Below are positions 8,880 to 20,147 of a DNA stretch of 64,000 nt, piece after piece. The stretch covers positions 8,968,001 through 9,032,000 of the forward strand of contig JARKIP010000049.1 of assembly GCA_029990175.1 (NCBI GenBank). Direction: 5' to 3'. This stretch comes from Petunia secreta (lineage: Eukaryota > Streptophyta > Magnoliopsida > Solanales > Solanaceae). The notes beneath the pieces are model-generated. The model saw only the letters and a list, made by a program, of their open reading frames with translations, was not told the origin of the DNA and searched no databases. The first letter of the stretch is position 1. Each line of letters opens with the position of its first letter. A program made the position numbers and the translations under genes.

Positions 8880-11110
8880 TTCTCTGAGAATGATTGCACC
8901 TATTGTAAGTTTATGACATGATTGTCTAAAAGTTGAGAGATTTTTGTTTCTGGTTAACCTAGTTTGGGCCCTAAAACATTGTCATTTTCACTGATTATTC
9001 CACTTAAATTTTGCCACATTGAAAATGGTTACAGTGTGTGTATGTTGTATTTGCAGCTGATATGGAGGCTAAAACAGTTCCCTAAGAATAGCAACCAAAG
9101 GACGGATACATCCCAACCACTATCTTGGCAGTAACATCTCTGCCGTTATTGCAGCAATGTGGTGTCACATTTCCACGACTGCTTAATATACACGTTGGAT
9201 CTTATTTCGTGGTTCTTTGGTCTATTATTTTGAATTTTAGGTTCTCTTATTTTGAGTACTTTGTTACAGATTGGAGGGAGCTACGGGCCTCCAATTTCCC
9301 AGGATCATTTGTCTTTGTGCATTCTTACAGAGCAAAATTCCAACTTGTTCAGTTTTTCTTTTAATTTTATTTTCTTTTGGTAATATTACGGTAAAGCAGT
9401 AGCTTCTTGGAGCCCTGCTTTAACTTCAAGACTATTGAGCTGTTGGTACTTGGGACTGTGTCGATACAAGTTCTAAAATTTCCCTTGCATTCTGAGTTGA
9501 GAATACATATCCAGCAGCTGTCTTGACCTGTCCGAAGGTGAATTCTGACTTCATAGAGACAAATTTCAAGAATCACAAATGAGGTTGAGGAAACCGAGAT
9601 TTTTCCCCTCACTAATACTCCTCTCCCTCTCCCCCACCCACCCCCTTTTGTGATCTTTCATGCCTAGTCAAAATTGATATTCTGTTCAGCATAGAACTAT
9701 TATCTCATATTACTGTTGAAGGGAAATATAAATTGGTTGTGAAGCTGATCTTTATAAGATTCTTTGAAATAATTGTAGTACTCTATATATAATATGAACT
9801 AAGAATAACAGCATCTCCACTATTCTTTTTTACATTTTGGGTTCACTATTCACGAATTTCTAGTTTTCTACTGCGGAACAAAAAAGATGCCAATGCTCAT
9901 AAAAGTTGTTTGAGAATTAGTGGAGTGAAGAGAACGAAATGGAAAGTGATCCAGAGGGAAAACAAAGGATTTAGAGACAAATAGGAAGAGAATTCGAATG
10001 AAAGTGTCTGCTCCTGTTTTGATTTCAAGAAGAATTATGGACAAGTGGTCAGGATGGTTATTTTAGTTGTCTTGTTTCAAAGTCTACTAGCCTTCGACAC
10101 ACCCATATTAAATAGGAAACTTTTACGGGTAATTTGCAGTGCAAAAATAGTATACTTACATAACTGTTGACATCTCTAAAATGTTCAACTTTTAGCCTTG
10201 GCACCAAATTTTGAAGGCACTGATCGCCTGAACATAAGTGCAAAAATCTCCCAATGAATTGCAGTAAAAGGCCATGTTTGCATCGGAGCTAAATTATTTA
10301 TTGGCACGACTTCGAGAAAGAAAATTTCCTGAATTTTTTTGTTTAAAGCAGGTCATTAATTTTTTAGGCTAAATCATCCCATCGAATGAAAAATGTAAAA
10401 TTAAATTGATTCAAAGTATATGAATATGCCATATTTCTTATGAGACAAACTAAAAATAATAAATATAACATAAATTGGAAGGGACGGAGTAGTAGCAATG
10501 AAGAAGACCATGGAGATTTATTTATTAATAATAGCACGAGTAGTGCTACTACCATAATAGCTGAGCTCCTCTTAAATTACTAGTACTGCTACTACTATAT
10601 TAGTTTAGGATAAAAATACTTGTACTAGTTAAAGTTAAATTGTTTGAGTTGATATAAAGATTACACGTATAAGACTACCACAGTTTAGTTTGTCGTACAT
10701 GGTCAAAGTGATTGACCAAATTATAGGACATGTAATAAAAATCCCATTAATGTTCAATTTTAATACTCCAGTCACTTAGTATGTTTGTGTAAGCTTAAGA
10801 GTGCATGACAGAATCTGTCTCCAACTAATTTCATTTTAGTTTCGTTGCAGGCCAGAGCTCCTTTTGATTCTGTTTTATCTCAGTCAAACTCTATTTGCTA
10901 AATAGAAGCACATTTAAGAGTACATATGTACTTATAAGCTCAGTAATAAGTAGGAGTATTTGGTAACTCAAAAAATTATGAGCATTTAATTTAACTTCTT
11001 AAAAATAAATTATAAGCAATTTATGACGTATAAGTTATTTGTAATAAATTAATCCAAACAACAGGCTCTAATATTTTTGTTTGCTTCTCCTTTCCCATAG
11101 ACATCACTAG
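8880..11110. other. Intergenic between loci I and II
   Basis: No gene is recognised. A weak LCD hairpin remnant is near 9121-9170 (CTATCTTGGCAG, ATTGCAGCAATGTGGTGTC). Positions 10330-10560 resemble 33345-33560, so upstream flanks of loci II and III are paralogous too. Confidence 0.4.
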
Positions 11111-11114
11111 TGAA

Positions 11115-11120
11115 CACGTG
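11115..11120. promoter_or_regulatory. G-box upstream of locus II
   Basis: CACGTG palindrome about 45 bp before the TATA-like motif of locus II. It is not conserved before loci III and IV. Confidence 0.3.
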
Positions 11121-11157
11121 CTGTCGATGTCTGTAATTAAAGGTCCCCAACACCGAC

Positions 11158-11218
11158 ACACTATACATAAGTCTTTTAACACAGCAACAATGAACATTTT
11201 ATTAATACTACTAGCCCA
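11158..11218 (+). promoter_or_regulatory. Putative locus II promoter and leader
   Basis: CACTATACATAAGTCTTT followed by AACAATGAACA and CTAGCCCAGAAG aligns with 35313-35368 and 50215-50270. The shared TATA-like element and leader sit directly before the first PK-H of each locus. Confidence 0.5.
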
Positions 11219-11303
11219 GAAGAAAGAGAAAATAAGGGATTTGTTGAGGGTGGTTGCCCTCTCTGTTTCGGCCTATGATTTCTTCACTAAACCAAACAAC
11301 CCT
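11219..11303 (+). ncRNA. PK-H, S1 5' arm deleted
   Basis: The first PK of locus II lacks the AATGAGGCAAACAGAG arm but keeps TTGAGGGTGGTTG, CTCTCTGTTTCGGCCTATG and CAACCCTC. Confidence 0.45.
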
Positions 11304-11451
11304 CTACACTTCCTTTTTCTCCATAACAAGGAAAGCTGTCAAATATAATCACTCTCTCTGTTCCAATTTTAAGCTAGCGTTTGGACTGAAGATTTGGTTG
11401 AAACTTTGGGTGAGCTTAATATAAGCAGCTTATTATTTCCATTTTTACAAA

Positions 11452-11606
11452 GAGGCTGTCATGATAATTCTATTCTGGGCTAATACTCTTTCGGGGCATT
11501 TGAGGTAACCCGACCCGTATCTTGGCGGGGCAAACCCGGATGTTCTTTTTGCAGCCATGGCGTTGTCGCTTTCTCTTTGCTCCCATTTTTTACATATCTG
11601 AGCCTC
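11452..11606 (+). ncRNA. LCD-A RNA
   Basis: GAGGC 11452-11456, altered C box (TCATGATA), D box CTGA 11598-11601, GCCTC 11602-11606; both hairpin arms intact. Confidence 0.6.
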
Positions 11607-11643
11607 ATATGGAAACCCCATTTCATTTTTAGCTCAATTGAAT

Positions 11644-11738
11644 GATGCAATCGGAGAAATTTGGGATTTTTTTGAAGGGTGGTTGCCCAACTCTGGTATG
11701 CAAATGATTTCTTCTTTGTTTATAATTAACAGCCCTTT
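11644..11738 (+). ncRNA. PK-G structured RNA
   Basis: S1 TGCAATCGGAGA with CTCTGGTATGCA; S2 GGGTGGTTG with TTAACAGCCC. Confidence 0.6.
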
Positions 11739-11792
11739 ATGTGATGTTGTTGTATCGTTTAGAAGTTGTCCAAACAGGCTCTTATTGAAAAA

Positions 11793-11984
11793 GGGGGCAA
11801 TGATGATATTGCTTAATAATCTGGGTTGATATTCGGGGCATTGAGAAAATCCGACTCGTATCTTGGCATGGCAAGCCCGGGATAGTTTGTGATTGAGGCT
11901 TCTCTGTTACAAGCAACCGGTTCTTTTGCAGCCATGGCGTTGTCGTCTTCTCTTTGCCCCCCATGTCTCACGGATCTGAGCCTC
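11793..11984 (+). ncRNA. LCD-A' RNA
   Basis: Stem GGGGGC, C box ATGATGA 11800-11806, D box CTGA 11976-11979, GCCTC 11980-11984. Confidence 0.6.
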
Positions 11985-12101
11985 ATTTGTTGTGAAAGTA
12001 TAATGGAGATTAGATGTTGACAATGTTTTAAAGTAGAGGGTAATTTGACCCTTTTCCGTTACAACTAATCCCAGCAATGAACATTATTAGCTCAGAAGGA
12101 A

Positions 12102-12199
12102 GAATGAGGCTAACAGAGAGTAAAAAGGGATTTCTTGAGGGTGGTTGCCCTCTCTGCTTTTGGCCTATGATTCCTCCATCAATCAAACAAACAACCCTC
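12102..12199 (+). ncRNA. PK-H structured RNA
   Basis: S1 AGGCTAACAGAGAG with CTCTCTGCTTTTGGCCT; S2 GAGGGTGGTTG with CAACCCTC. The spacer after it has a Stowaway-like CTCCCTCCGTTC motif near 12275. Confidence 0.6.
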
Positions 12200-12354
12200 T
12201 TCATTTCTTTTGAAAAGAAAAGGAAAAAGGAAAAAAAGATCAAGAGGCAATGACTTACAAACAAATATACTACTCCCTCCGTTCTAATTTATGTTTCCGT
12301 TGTGAAATCATCCAAACGACCCTTAGTTGTGGAAACGTACCCATTTTACTGGAA

Positions 12355-12543
12355 GAGGCAGTGATGATAATGTTAATCTGGGCTACTATTCGGGGCATTT
12401 GAGAAAACCCAACTCGTATCTTGGCAGGGCAAACCCGGAATGGTTTGTGATTGAGGCTCCTTTTTCACATGCAACCGGTTCTTTTTGCAGCCATGGCATT
12501 GTCGCCTTCTCTTTGCCCCCATTTTTTTGCAGATCTGAGCCTC
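12355..12543 (+). ncRNA. LCD-A' RNA
   Basis: GAGGC 12355-12359, C box GTGATGA 12361-12367, D box CTGA 12535-12538, GCCTC 12539-12543. It carries the GTGATTGAGGCTCC insert. Confidence 0.7.
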
Positions 12544-12577
12544 AAATTCCAATTAGTCATCTCGTTTTAGCTCAGCA

Positions 12578-12669
12578 GAATGCAATTGGAGATAGATGGG
12601 ATTTTTTCAGGGTGGTTGTCCATCTCTGGTATGGCATTGATTTCTTCTTTGTTCTTATCAACATCCCCT
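12578..12669 (+). ncRNA. PK-G structured RNA
   Basis: ATGCAATTGGAGATAG opposes CATCTCTGGTATGGCAT; S2 GGGTGGTTG with ATCAACATCCCC (AGCCC changed to ATCCC). Confidence 0.5.
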
Positions 12670-12757
12670 TTTGTATGTGTGCGTCTTTCTGTATCTATCT
12701 GTTATACTATACTATGCTTTTCCACGTAAATCAACAGCAAAAACATACAACAAAGAA

Positions 12758-12860
12758 ATGGAATCTGGCATTTGTAGTTAGAGGCCCGTATCTTGGCGGA
12801 GCGACCAGGATTATTGGGTTTGCAGCCATGGCGGTGACAAAGAACTTTATGCCTGAGATA
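12758..12860 (+). pseudogene. LCD-B without C box
   Basis: Inner hairpin CGTATCTTGGCGGAGCGACC with GGGTTTGCAGCCATGG and D box CTGA 12853-12856 remain; the C-box segment is deleted. Confidence 0.5.
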
Positions 12861-13025
12861 TAGTCCTACATGTATAGAAGTTGCATTATTTTGGTCTTTG
12901 ATATATTACCCTTGCAGCTAGCTTGAAATTTGGATGGTTGTTACATATCATTTCATAAGGTATCGTTTGTACTATATTGTATTGTACGACATTATTCTGT
13001 GATTAACAGATATAGTCCTTATGGA

Positions 13026-13121
13026 GAATGAGGCCAACAGGGAGGAAAAGGGATTTCTCAGAGGGTGGTTGCCCCCTCTGTTTGGCCTATGATTTCTCAA
13101 TCAAACAAACTAACAACCTTC
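13026..13121 (+). ncRNA. PK-H structured RNA
   Basis: S1 AGGCCAACAGGGAGG with CCCCCTCTGTTTGGCCT; S2 GAGGGTGGTT with AACAACCTTC. The lower stem has AGGCC/GGCCT where other copies have AGGC plus bulge. Confidence 0.6.
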
Positions 13122-13282
13122 TTAAGAACTGGATCTGAGGAATATTATCTGTTGGTATCGCCTCCAATGGTGGTGATGTAATGCTCAGATCTGAAGGTCT
13201 CATTTGTTTCAGGGAAATTTTGTTGAAATTGTCAAACTCCTAATAGAAACTATGAAAAAGTTTCTTACTTTTCTGAAAGAGG

Positions 13283-13660
13283 TGTAAAAATTTGACCACG
13301 TAGCCAGTTTGCACCGCGCTAAATGAGAACTAGCCTAGTCATATTTAAGATACTCGGAAAAATCCAGTATCTTTTATTGAGACTTTTGAATTAAAATTTT
13401 CAAAGTCCCTGTAAAATTTACTGAGACTTGCTTTTTTACTGAGACTTCAAATGTGAAGCTCCGGGAAAATTTCCTAGAACTTTGAACTAAACTGCAGGGA
13501 ATTTTACTGGAGTCTTGTACAAATTCTAAGAATTTTTACTATTGGCTAGTCTTTCAAAAAAAAAAAGTGTTTTAAAATATGGCTACTTTTCTAATAGCCT
13601 GTAATTGTTGACGGTTTCCCTAAAAGTGGTTCAAAAACTGGCTAGTCATCAAAATCACCC
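13283..13660. mobile_element. MITE inserted beside LCD stem
   Basis: Imperfect terminal inverted repeats (GGTGTAAAAATTTGACC, GTAGCCAGTTT; right end the complement of GGGTGATTTTGATGAC, TAGCCAGTTTT). The flanks share GAAAGAG, possibly a 9-bp duplication (CTGAAAGAG, CCGAAAGAG), which would fit a Mutator-like MITE. Confidence 0.5.
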
Positions 13661-13664
13661 GAAA

Positions 13665-13849
13665 GAGGCAGTGATGATATTGCTAACCTAGGCTATTATT
13701 TGGGGCATGGAGACAATCTGACCCGTTCTTGGTAGGGCAAACCTGGATGGTATATGATTGAGGCTTCTCTTTCACATGCAACCGGTTCTTTTTGCAGCCA
13801 TGGCGTTGTCGCTTTCTCTTTGCTCCCATTTTTTACATATCTGACCCTC
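13665..13849 (+). ncRNA. LCD-A' RNA
   Basis: GAGGC 13665-13669, C box GTGATGA 13671-13677, D box CTGA 13841-13844, stem changed to CCCTC. Confidence 0.6.
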
Positions 13850-13886
13850 ATATGGAAACCCCATTTCATTTTTAGCTCAATTGAAT

Positions 13887-13985
13887 GATGCAATCGGAGA
13901 AATTTGGGATTTTTTTGAAGGGTGGTTGCCCAACTCTGGTATGCAAATGATTTCTTCTTTGTTTATAATATTAACAGCCCTTTAT
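13887..13985 (+). ncRNA. PK-G structured RNA
   Basis: Near copy of 11644-11738 with TAATATTAACAGCCC at the 3' end. Confidence 0.6.
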
Positions 13986-14037
13986 GTGATGTTGTTGTAT
14001 CGTTTAGAAGTTGTCCAAACAGGCTCTTATTGAAAAA

Positions 14038-14201
14038 GGGGGCAATGATGATATTGCTTACTAATCTGGGTTGATATTCGGGGCATGGAGACAATGCGAC
14101 TCGTACCTTGGCATGGCAAACCCGGGATACAGCCGGTTCTTTTGCAGCCATGGCGTTGTCGCCTTCTCTTTGCCCCCCCATGTCTCATGGATCTGAGCCT
14201 C
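14038..14201 (+). ncRNA. LCD-A' RNA, shortened interior
   Basis: Stem GGGGGC, C box ATGATGA 14045-14051, D box CTGA 14193-14196, GCCTC 14197-14201. The insert between the hairpin arms is deleted, leaving ACAGCCGGTTCTTTTGCAG. Confidence 0.6.
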
Positions 14202-14320
14202 ATTTGTTGTGAAAGTATAATGGAGATTAGATGTTGACAATGTTTTAAAGTAGAGGGGTAATTTGGCCCTTTTCCGTTAAAACTAATCCCTGCAATGAAC
14301 ATTGTTAGCCCGGAAGGAAT

Positions 14321-14415
14321 AATGAGGCTTACAGAGAGTAAAAGGGGTTTCTCGAGGGTGGTTGCCCTCTCTGCTTTGGCCTATGATTTCTCCATCAATC
14401 AAAAAAACAACCCTC
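14321..14415 (+). ncRNA. PK-H structured RNA
   Basis: S1 AGGCTTACAGAGAG with CTCTCTGCTTTGGCCT; S2 GAGGGTGGTTG with CAACCCTC. Confidence 0.6.
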
Positions 14416-14551
14416 TTCATTTCTTTTGAAAAGAAAAGGAAAAAGAAAAAAAGAGCAAGAGATATATTACTCCCTCCGTTCTAATTTATGTTTCCTTTAT
14501 GAAATCATCCAAACGACCCCTAATTGTGGAAAAGTTTCCATTTTACTGGAA

Positions 14552-14725
14552 GAGGCAGTGATGATAATGTTAATCTGGGCTAGTATTCGGGGCATTAAGA
14601 AAACCTGACTCGTATCTTGGCGGGGCAAACCTGGGATAGTATGTGATTGAGGCTCCTCTTTCACATGCAACCGGTTCTTTTTGCAGCCATGGCGTTGTCG
14701 CTTTCTCTTTGCAGATCTGAGCCTC
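14552..14725 (+). ncRNA. LCD-A' RNA
   Basis: GAGGC 14552-14556, C box GTGATGA 14558-14564, D box CTGA 14717-14720, GCCTC 14721-14725. Confidence 0.7.
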
Positions 14726-14814
14726 AATATTCCAACTAGTTGCACGTTTTTTAAGGGGAGCCAAAAGTTAAAGCTGGCGCTGAAGTATCCTATTTCTCTA
14801 AATCTCCCAATGGA

Positions 14815-14907
14815 ATTGGGCATTGTAGTTAGAGACCCGTTTCTTGGCAGGGCAACCCTGGTAATAGAGTTTGCAGCCATGGCGGTGTCTAAGAACTTCA
14901 TCCCTGG
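14815..14907 (+). pseudogene. LCD-B without C box
   Basis: TTTCTTGGCAGGGCAACCC and GAGTTTGCAGCCATGGCGG remain; D box reads CTGG. Confidence 0.45.
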
Positions 14908-15030
14908 GAATATGGGATCAGTTACTGATCTACAACAGCAACAACTACTATTATGTGCTTCTATTGGTTGATTTTACTTGCAAATCAACAGCAAAAGCAT
15001 ACAACAATGAGATGGGACAGGAAAAGTGAT

Positions 15031-15153
15031 GAGGCTGTGATGATGATTTTCTGAGCAAAATCGGGCTTTGGAGTTAAAGGCACATATCTTGTCAGGGTGA
15101 CCCAGAATATAGGGTTTGCAGCCATGGCGTTGTCGAAGAACGACATGCCTTAG
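15031..15153 (+). ncRNA. LCD-B RNA, D box mutated
   Basis: GAGGC 15031-15035, C box GTGATGA 15037-15043, hairpin GTCAGGGTGACCC with GGGTTTGCAGCC; D position CTTAG. Confidence 0.5.
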
Positions 15154-15233
15154 ATATCTATCTATCAATCTATACTATCAATAGCACGAAGGCCCTTATA
15201 AAAAGAAAAAAAAAAAAAGGCATGTAGTTCGAT

Positions 15234-15419
15234 GAGGCAAAGAAGATATTCATTCTTTTTCATCAGACTGTTGAGCTTTGCTTGATTCTTGGCATGGCAG
15301 CTTCTTGATGTCTTGTAAGATATGGGATCTGTCTTGGTTTCTGCATCTCACAAAGGCTCTTAAGCTTGCAGCCATGATGGGGTTTAGCTTATGCCTGAGA
15401 TAAGGCGAATCTGAGCCTC
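15234..15419 (+). ncRNA. LCD-F RNA
   Basis: GAGGC 15234-15238, weak C box (AAGAAGA), D box CTGA 15411-15414, GCCTC 15415-15419. Confidence 0.55.
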
Positions 15420-15448
15420 CCCTACTCTAAATATCCCTTGTTCAAAGA

Positions 15449-15580
15449 ATGAGGTTTTTTTACGGAATACGAGAAAGATTGAGATTCTCTAAGGGTGGTT
15501 ACTCTCTTCCTCTAAAGTTCAATTTGGCCATTTGAGTTTTCTATACTTCTGTTACGAAGAAAAAGATTAACAGCCCTTTC
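15449..15580 (+). ncRNA. PK-E structured RNA
   Basis: S2 GGGTGGTTA (15493-15501) with TAACAGCCC (15568-15576). Confidence 0.6.
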
Positions 15581-15733
15581 ATCAGCAAAATGCCAAGCAT
15601 ACTCTTTTTTTTATGATGATGATAGCGATGGCTATAATTATAATAAGGGAAAGGCTGAATACATAGACAATCCCTAAACTTGTCCCAAAAACAACTACAC
15701 TTGCGGCTAGCTTGCTTGCTTTTGCACTTACAA

Positions 15734-15748
15734 CCCTAAACCCTAAAC
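15734..15748 (+). promoter_or_regulatory. Telo-box-like motif before LCD-C
   Basis: CCCTAAACCCTAAAC eight bases before the LCD-C closing stem. Confidence 0.4.
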
Positions 15749-15755
15749 TTTGTGA

Positions 15756-15931
15756 TGAGGCTATGATGATATTCTCAGTAAGCTTGAAAGTCAGATACTT
15801 GAGCTGATTTGTATCTTGGCTAGGCAAAGGCAGAGGCGTTCTTATGTGTTCTCTCTCACTAAGACGTCTGCTGTTTGCAGCCATGCGGATTAGCCCTTTC
15901 TCTGATTAGAATTTTGGCAAATCTGAGCCTC
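15756..15931 (+). ncRNA. LCD-C RNA
   Basis: GAGGC 15756-15760, C box ATGATGA 15762-15768, D box CTGA 15923-15926, GCCTC 15927-15931. Confidence 0.7.
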
Positions 15932-16177
15932 TTTTCTGTGTAAAGTATAGTTCAACAATGGTGGTCTTTTTCTTTCATTCTTTTTATGTGCATGTTCTTT
16001 CATCTGCTTTTGCACAATGACAGAATCCCAATGAAGAAATTGATGTATTTAGCTGCTGAGACAAAACAAGACCAGATGGAATTGAATGGATATTGAGAGG
16101 CTAATTGTTGCTGAATTTGTCTACACATATTTCAAAATTTCATGCATTATTTCAGTCTTGAAAAACCCAAAATATCA

Positions 16178-16384
16178 GAGGCAGTGAAGATTATTCATGA
16201 TGAAAATGAAAAGTGAAAAAGATTAGGGATGATTCATTGCCTGGCTTGGCAAGACAAATCGGAAGGTCAGTGAAGGAGCTTAATAATTCGTATTATGGCT
16301 TCTTCCAAGGCCACCGATGATTGCAGCCATGGTAGTGTGAATTCTGCTCTTTCCTTTGATTAAATAGGCGAAAATCTGAGCCTC
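16178..16384 (+). ncRNA. LCD-D RNA
   Basis: GAGGC 16178-16182, C box GTGAAGA 16184-16190, D box CTGA 16376-16379, GCCTC 16380-16384; arms CTTGGCAAGACAA and GATTGCAGCCATGG. Confidence 0.65.
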
Positions 16385-16450
16385 ATCCAGTCTAGAAATA
16401 TTTCAAATTTGGGCCACATGTTTTGGTCAATATATATACACAGATCTGAA

Positions 16451-17042
16451 GGTTCTGTTTGTTCTATGAAAATTTGTTGAAAATGTATTAAATAATATTG
16501 TAATGCGTTAAATTACACCAATAGCATACGTATTTTAGAAAATAGCCTAAATGAATGCAATTACGTAATATTGTCACAATTAAATAAATATTATATAAAT
16601 AGGGGATTAATAATAATATTACACACGTAAAATGCATGCTATCTAATGCAGTTTATTTGGAAAATTACTATTATAAATTTTAATTAAATATAGCCAAATT
16701 GCGAGAAATAGAGGGACAAAATTGGGTGTCAACAACAAACATAAACATAGATTAAAAAAATGACCAATATATTAAAATTAGTTGACAAGCAAAATACTTA
16801 CACCATTATGTGGACATTTGTAGAATCGACGTCCAAAATTATTATTCGTCTTTGTCGTTACTTGAGTAGCAATCATCTCACACCTACATCTACGAGGTTG
16901 AAATGAGTCACCTGAACATTCAGATTTCTCGGACATAGTTACAAATTCTGAATTTTGTTTTAACCAATATGAAGAAATAAGAATGGTGAAATGGAGTATA
17001 TTGTATTAGGATTGAGTTTTATTGCAGAAGGAAGGGTTATTT
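16451..17042. other. AT-rich spacer
   Basis: No gene, RNA copy or clear element recognised. Confidence 0.4.
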
Positions 17043-17310
17043 ACGCAGGATAGGTTAATGTGGGTCGAGTTGGGTTAAGTTAGTGTAACCACATAGGCTG
17101 ACTAGCATTTAGTTCCCACATGGACCAGTCATATTGTGCCAAATAGGATGAGTTTTGGCCCACCATACACAGTTGGCATGTCTGTTAGTTTTTGGGGCAT
17201 TTTTTTACAAAAAATTAACGGTGAGGGTATTTAGTTACACATAGGTGGACGAAAGGTAAAATTGAACAGTTTCTAATACGATAGGGGTATTTTTGGCCAT
17301 TTTCCGTTTC
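17043..17310 (+). repeat. Dispersed repeat, copy 1
   Basis: Nearly the same sequence recurs in the same orientation at 20148-20437 (blocks TAACCACATAGGCTGACTAG, CATACACAGTTGGCATGTC). The two copies bracket the inverted array remnant. Class not assigned. Confidence 0.6.
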
Positions 17311-17482
17311 ATTTATTACTAATTCAGTCCTACATGCACTAGTGTAGATTTTGGCAATTTTATTTTTACAATTCAGCAATTTCACTCACCAACACTTTTA
17401 CACCCTAATCTACACCAACACCTTTACGCCCTTCTTTATGGATAAAATCGATATATATCGCAGGCTACTAATTGATTTGAAG

Positions 17483-17605
17483 TCAGGATTATTTTTTCTT
17501 GAGCCGAGGGTCTATTGAAAACAGTCTTTCCACCTTGGTGGGGTATGGTCTGGGTACATCTTAAACTCCACTTCTGAGATTATACTAAATATATTGTTGT
17601 TGTTG
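17483..17605 (+). mobile_element. TS-like SINE
   Basis: Begins near CTTGAGCCGAGGGTCTATTG and ends in TTG repeats, as in the Solanaceae TS SINE family. It is flanked by perfect 17-bp duplications TACTAATTGATTTGAAG at 17466-17482 and 17606-17622. Confidence 0.75.
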
Positions 17606-17622
17606 TACTAATTGATTTGAAG

Positions 17623-18829
17623 CCAATTATAAGCACCTAAACTTGATACCTAAGTGATGAATGAAAAAAGATAACATATAAATTGCCAACAAAACTTAAA
17701 CTCAATCATAAAATACATATGTTTTCCGCAAGGATAATTGAACCCTTGACACCTACCTCAAGAATATCCAAACATAGGAACATCAACCTCCAGCGTGACT
17801 TGTGATGAGAAATTCACAAATGTCCAATCATGATTCATGAGACCCTTGGCTTCTTCTTAATTTAGCATAAAGAAATTCGTTCCTAAATTACAGCATGAAG
17901 TGTTAATGTCAACAATGAGAAGGCTTGGGTGGACTTCACTTGCTATTGAACTTGTGTGCATCTTCAATATTTTGTCTTTCATGGAGAGACTAACAATTGC
18001 CTTGTGCTTCATCCTCGAGTCTTTTTTATCTTCTCCTTTATGGACATAAAGAAGTAAAACAATATGTTTCAAGATTTGACGAAGATGACAAGAAGCCATG
18101 ATTGAGAGTACTTAGTGCAATAAATAAACATATATTATAATGGAAGAATGGTCATCTAGATATGGAATGTATTTTTGAAGATGGATTGACTAATATGTAT
18201 ATATTGTTAGAAGATGAATCAAGTGGCACATGTATAATGTAATATTAGTTGTAACCCTCCATAGTTATTCAGTTTATATTAACGAAGACGAACTTGCTAG
18301 GTGCACGCTGTGAAAGATAAAGCAATTTATAAACATTGAACTGGATGCATTCAAATCGGGAGATGCAACATTTTTTGCTGTCGAGATGAATGAGTTGTAT
18401 AAATTGTGCAACAAAGTTACGTACACTTCTTGTGGGGCATTGTTTCTTAATTGTGTGGAATAAAAATGTTGTGGGCAACATCTTTCAAGAAAAAGAATAA
18501 AATTCTTGCCCGTATCAGTGGTATCCGTTTGTTTCCAGACTAATCCTAGCAACTTTCTTCACAGTTTGATGCTATTTTTGTAGAAGATACATTTTGCTAC
18601 ATTAGTCCAATAACCTACTTTTCATAATAGCTCTTTTAATTCTTTTTGGTTCGAGTCATTCTCCAAAATATTCCAGATGATACCCATAAAAGAAAAACAA
18701 TACCTAACTTGAGGTTTAATAAGCTTGTGACATAAGAATTTGCAGTGATAATTCGTCATTTGTATTCAATTCAAAAGTATTTCTCAATTAAGATCAGTTG
18801 TTGAATCTAGTTTCAACATAGCAAAGAAG
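17623..18829. other. Intergenic, nothing recognised
   Basis: AT-rich; the small ORFs have no recognisable similarity. Confidence 0.3.
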
Positions 18830-19059
18830 ACATCATCTAATTGTCATCTGTGTTTCTCCGACAGATTGCAGAGAAACTCACACGGCTAGGGTGCAACAAT
18901 GATTGTAACAGACGGTCATCACTATCAGGAATGTCCTCAGAAAGAAAGCAGAGAATCACAGAGCCAGAATCAACGTAATCTCCAAGAAATAGACTCAGCG
19001 CCAACACAAAATACATTTGTCACTTAAAGATATGTTGGGCAACATATAACGCATTTCTT

Positions 19060-19245
19060 AATTCCAGCTAGCACGAAGCAGCATCTCCAGCCTAGGATCT
19101 TCTTGGCCCTGTTCTTCCTCACCTTCATTTATTCCCTTGATTACCTTAGGTCTTCCAGGATGAAGAACATCAATATGACTTGCTTCATGGAGAGAGGTCT
19201 GTCGGTCATGAATTTGGAAGTACAGATAGTAACTGCCTAGTCCGT
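19060..19245 (-). pseudogene. RPS24 relic, inverted
   Basis: The minus frame contains IDVLHPGRPKV, the S24 core motif, preceded by a degenerate N-terminal stretch aligning with MTNRLLS and followed by a fragment of the basic C-terminus (EEQGQEDPRLEML, from the sequence that encodes KNRAKK in intact genes). The start region is altered and the middle deleted. Confidence 0.75.
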
Positions 19246-19760
19246 CATGCTTGCTGTCACGAACCAATGACAGCAAATGAAGCCACACTACGTTCTGAGA
19301 CATCATTATTTCAGGTTGTAAACTTTTTGTCCTACCAAAGGGCCCTAAGCCGGGAATTTGAAGAAGAAAAAAAAAGCTTCCTCCTTTAAGGCACAAGGAA
19401 GAGCCTATTCATGTGAAGTTGTTTCTCCAACGAAGCAATAGGAATAAATATTTCTGTGTCGAAGACATCCAAGAGTCCGACCATGCAAGGTCTCTAATTA
19501 ACAGGCAGCTTCAAATCTTTCCCATCATATGCATCTAGCATAATTCAAATATTTCAAGTCAAAACAATTTCCAGAAAAGACTTGGCAAAAAATATCTGAA
19601 CTATATTTAGCAAACTTTCAAGTATTTAGTCTTTAAACTCTCTCTCCAGAAAGACAGCAAAAAATGTAAAATAAACAAAGTTTAGCATAAAGTCAAATAT
19701 TTCTAGTCTAAAACTATTTCAAGAAAGACTTGGCAATGCAAATGAACTAAGTTAAAGAAC

Positions 19761-19812
19761 GAGGCTGAGATTTTCGCCTATTTAATCAAAGAAAAGAGCA
19801 GTGTTCACTTTA
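19761..19812 (-). pseudogene. LCD-D 3' fragment, inverted
   Basis: The minus strand shows CTTTGATTAAATAGGCG, AAAAT, mutated D box CTCA, then GCCTC, as at the end of LCD-D. Confidence 0.6.
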
Positions 19813-20147
19813 GCCTTGGCTCATGTTTGACTCAATATACTAGCCTATGTTTGACTCAATAAATAGTCTCTTTAGGTGGATTAGACATATAACTAATATA
19901 AACTCTTATCTATATTACTCCATGCTTCGGATACCAGCCCAGACTGCCTCTTTTGAAAGATGGCAAGTTTTCCATAAGAGCATGTTTAGTGGCTATTTAT
20001 ATATCTAATTACATTATTTGTGGTCATCTATATCTATTTATGATTAAGTACATTTATTTATAATTATTTACAAAATTTTCTATTTTTTATACTAATTATT
20101 TATATTTGTAAGTATTTTAATTAAATACTAGCCACCTTATTATTTTA

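Larger units (their letters stand above)
11158..16450 (+). other. RNA-array locus II
   Basis: Eighteen copies or remnants in the order H, A, G, A', H, A, G, B, H, A', G, A', H, A, B, B, F, PK-E, C, D. The array stops after LCD-D; no RPS24 relic follows on this strand. An inverted fragment with D end and RPS24 is at 18.83-19.82 kb. Confidence 0.6.
18830..19815 (-). other. Inverted locus 3' remnant
   Basis: Read on the minus strand this is LCD-D end (19812-19761), spacer, RPS24 relic (about 19240-19060), and flank resembling 49620-49650. It is the only array piece on the minus strand. Confidence 0.6.
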
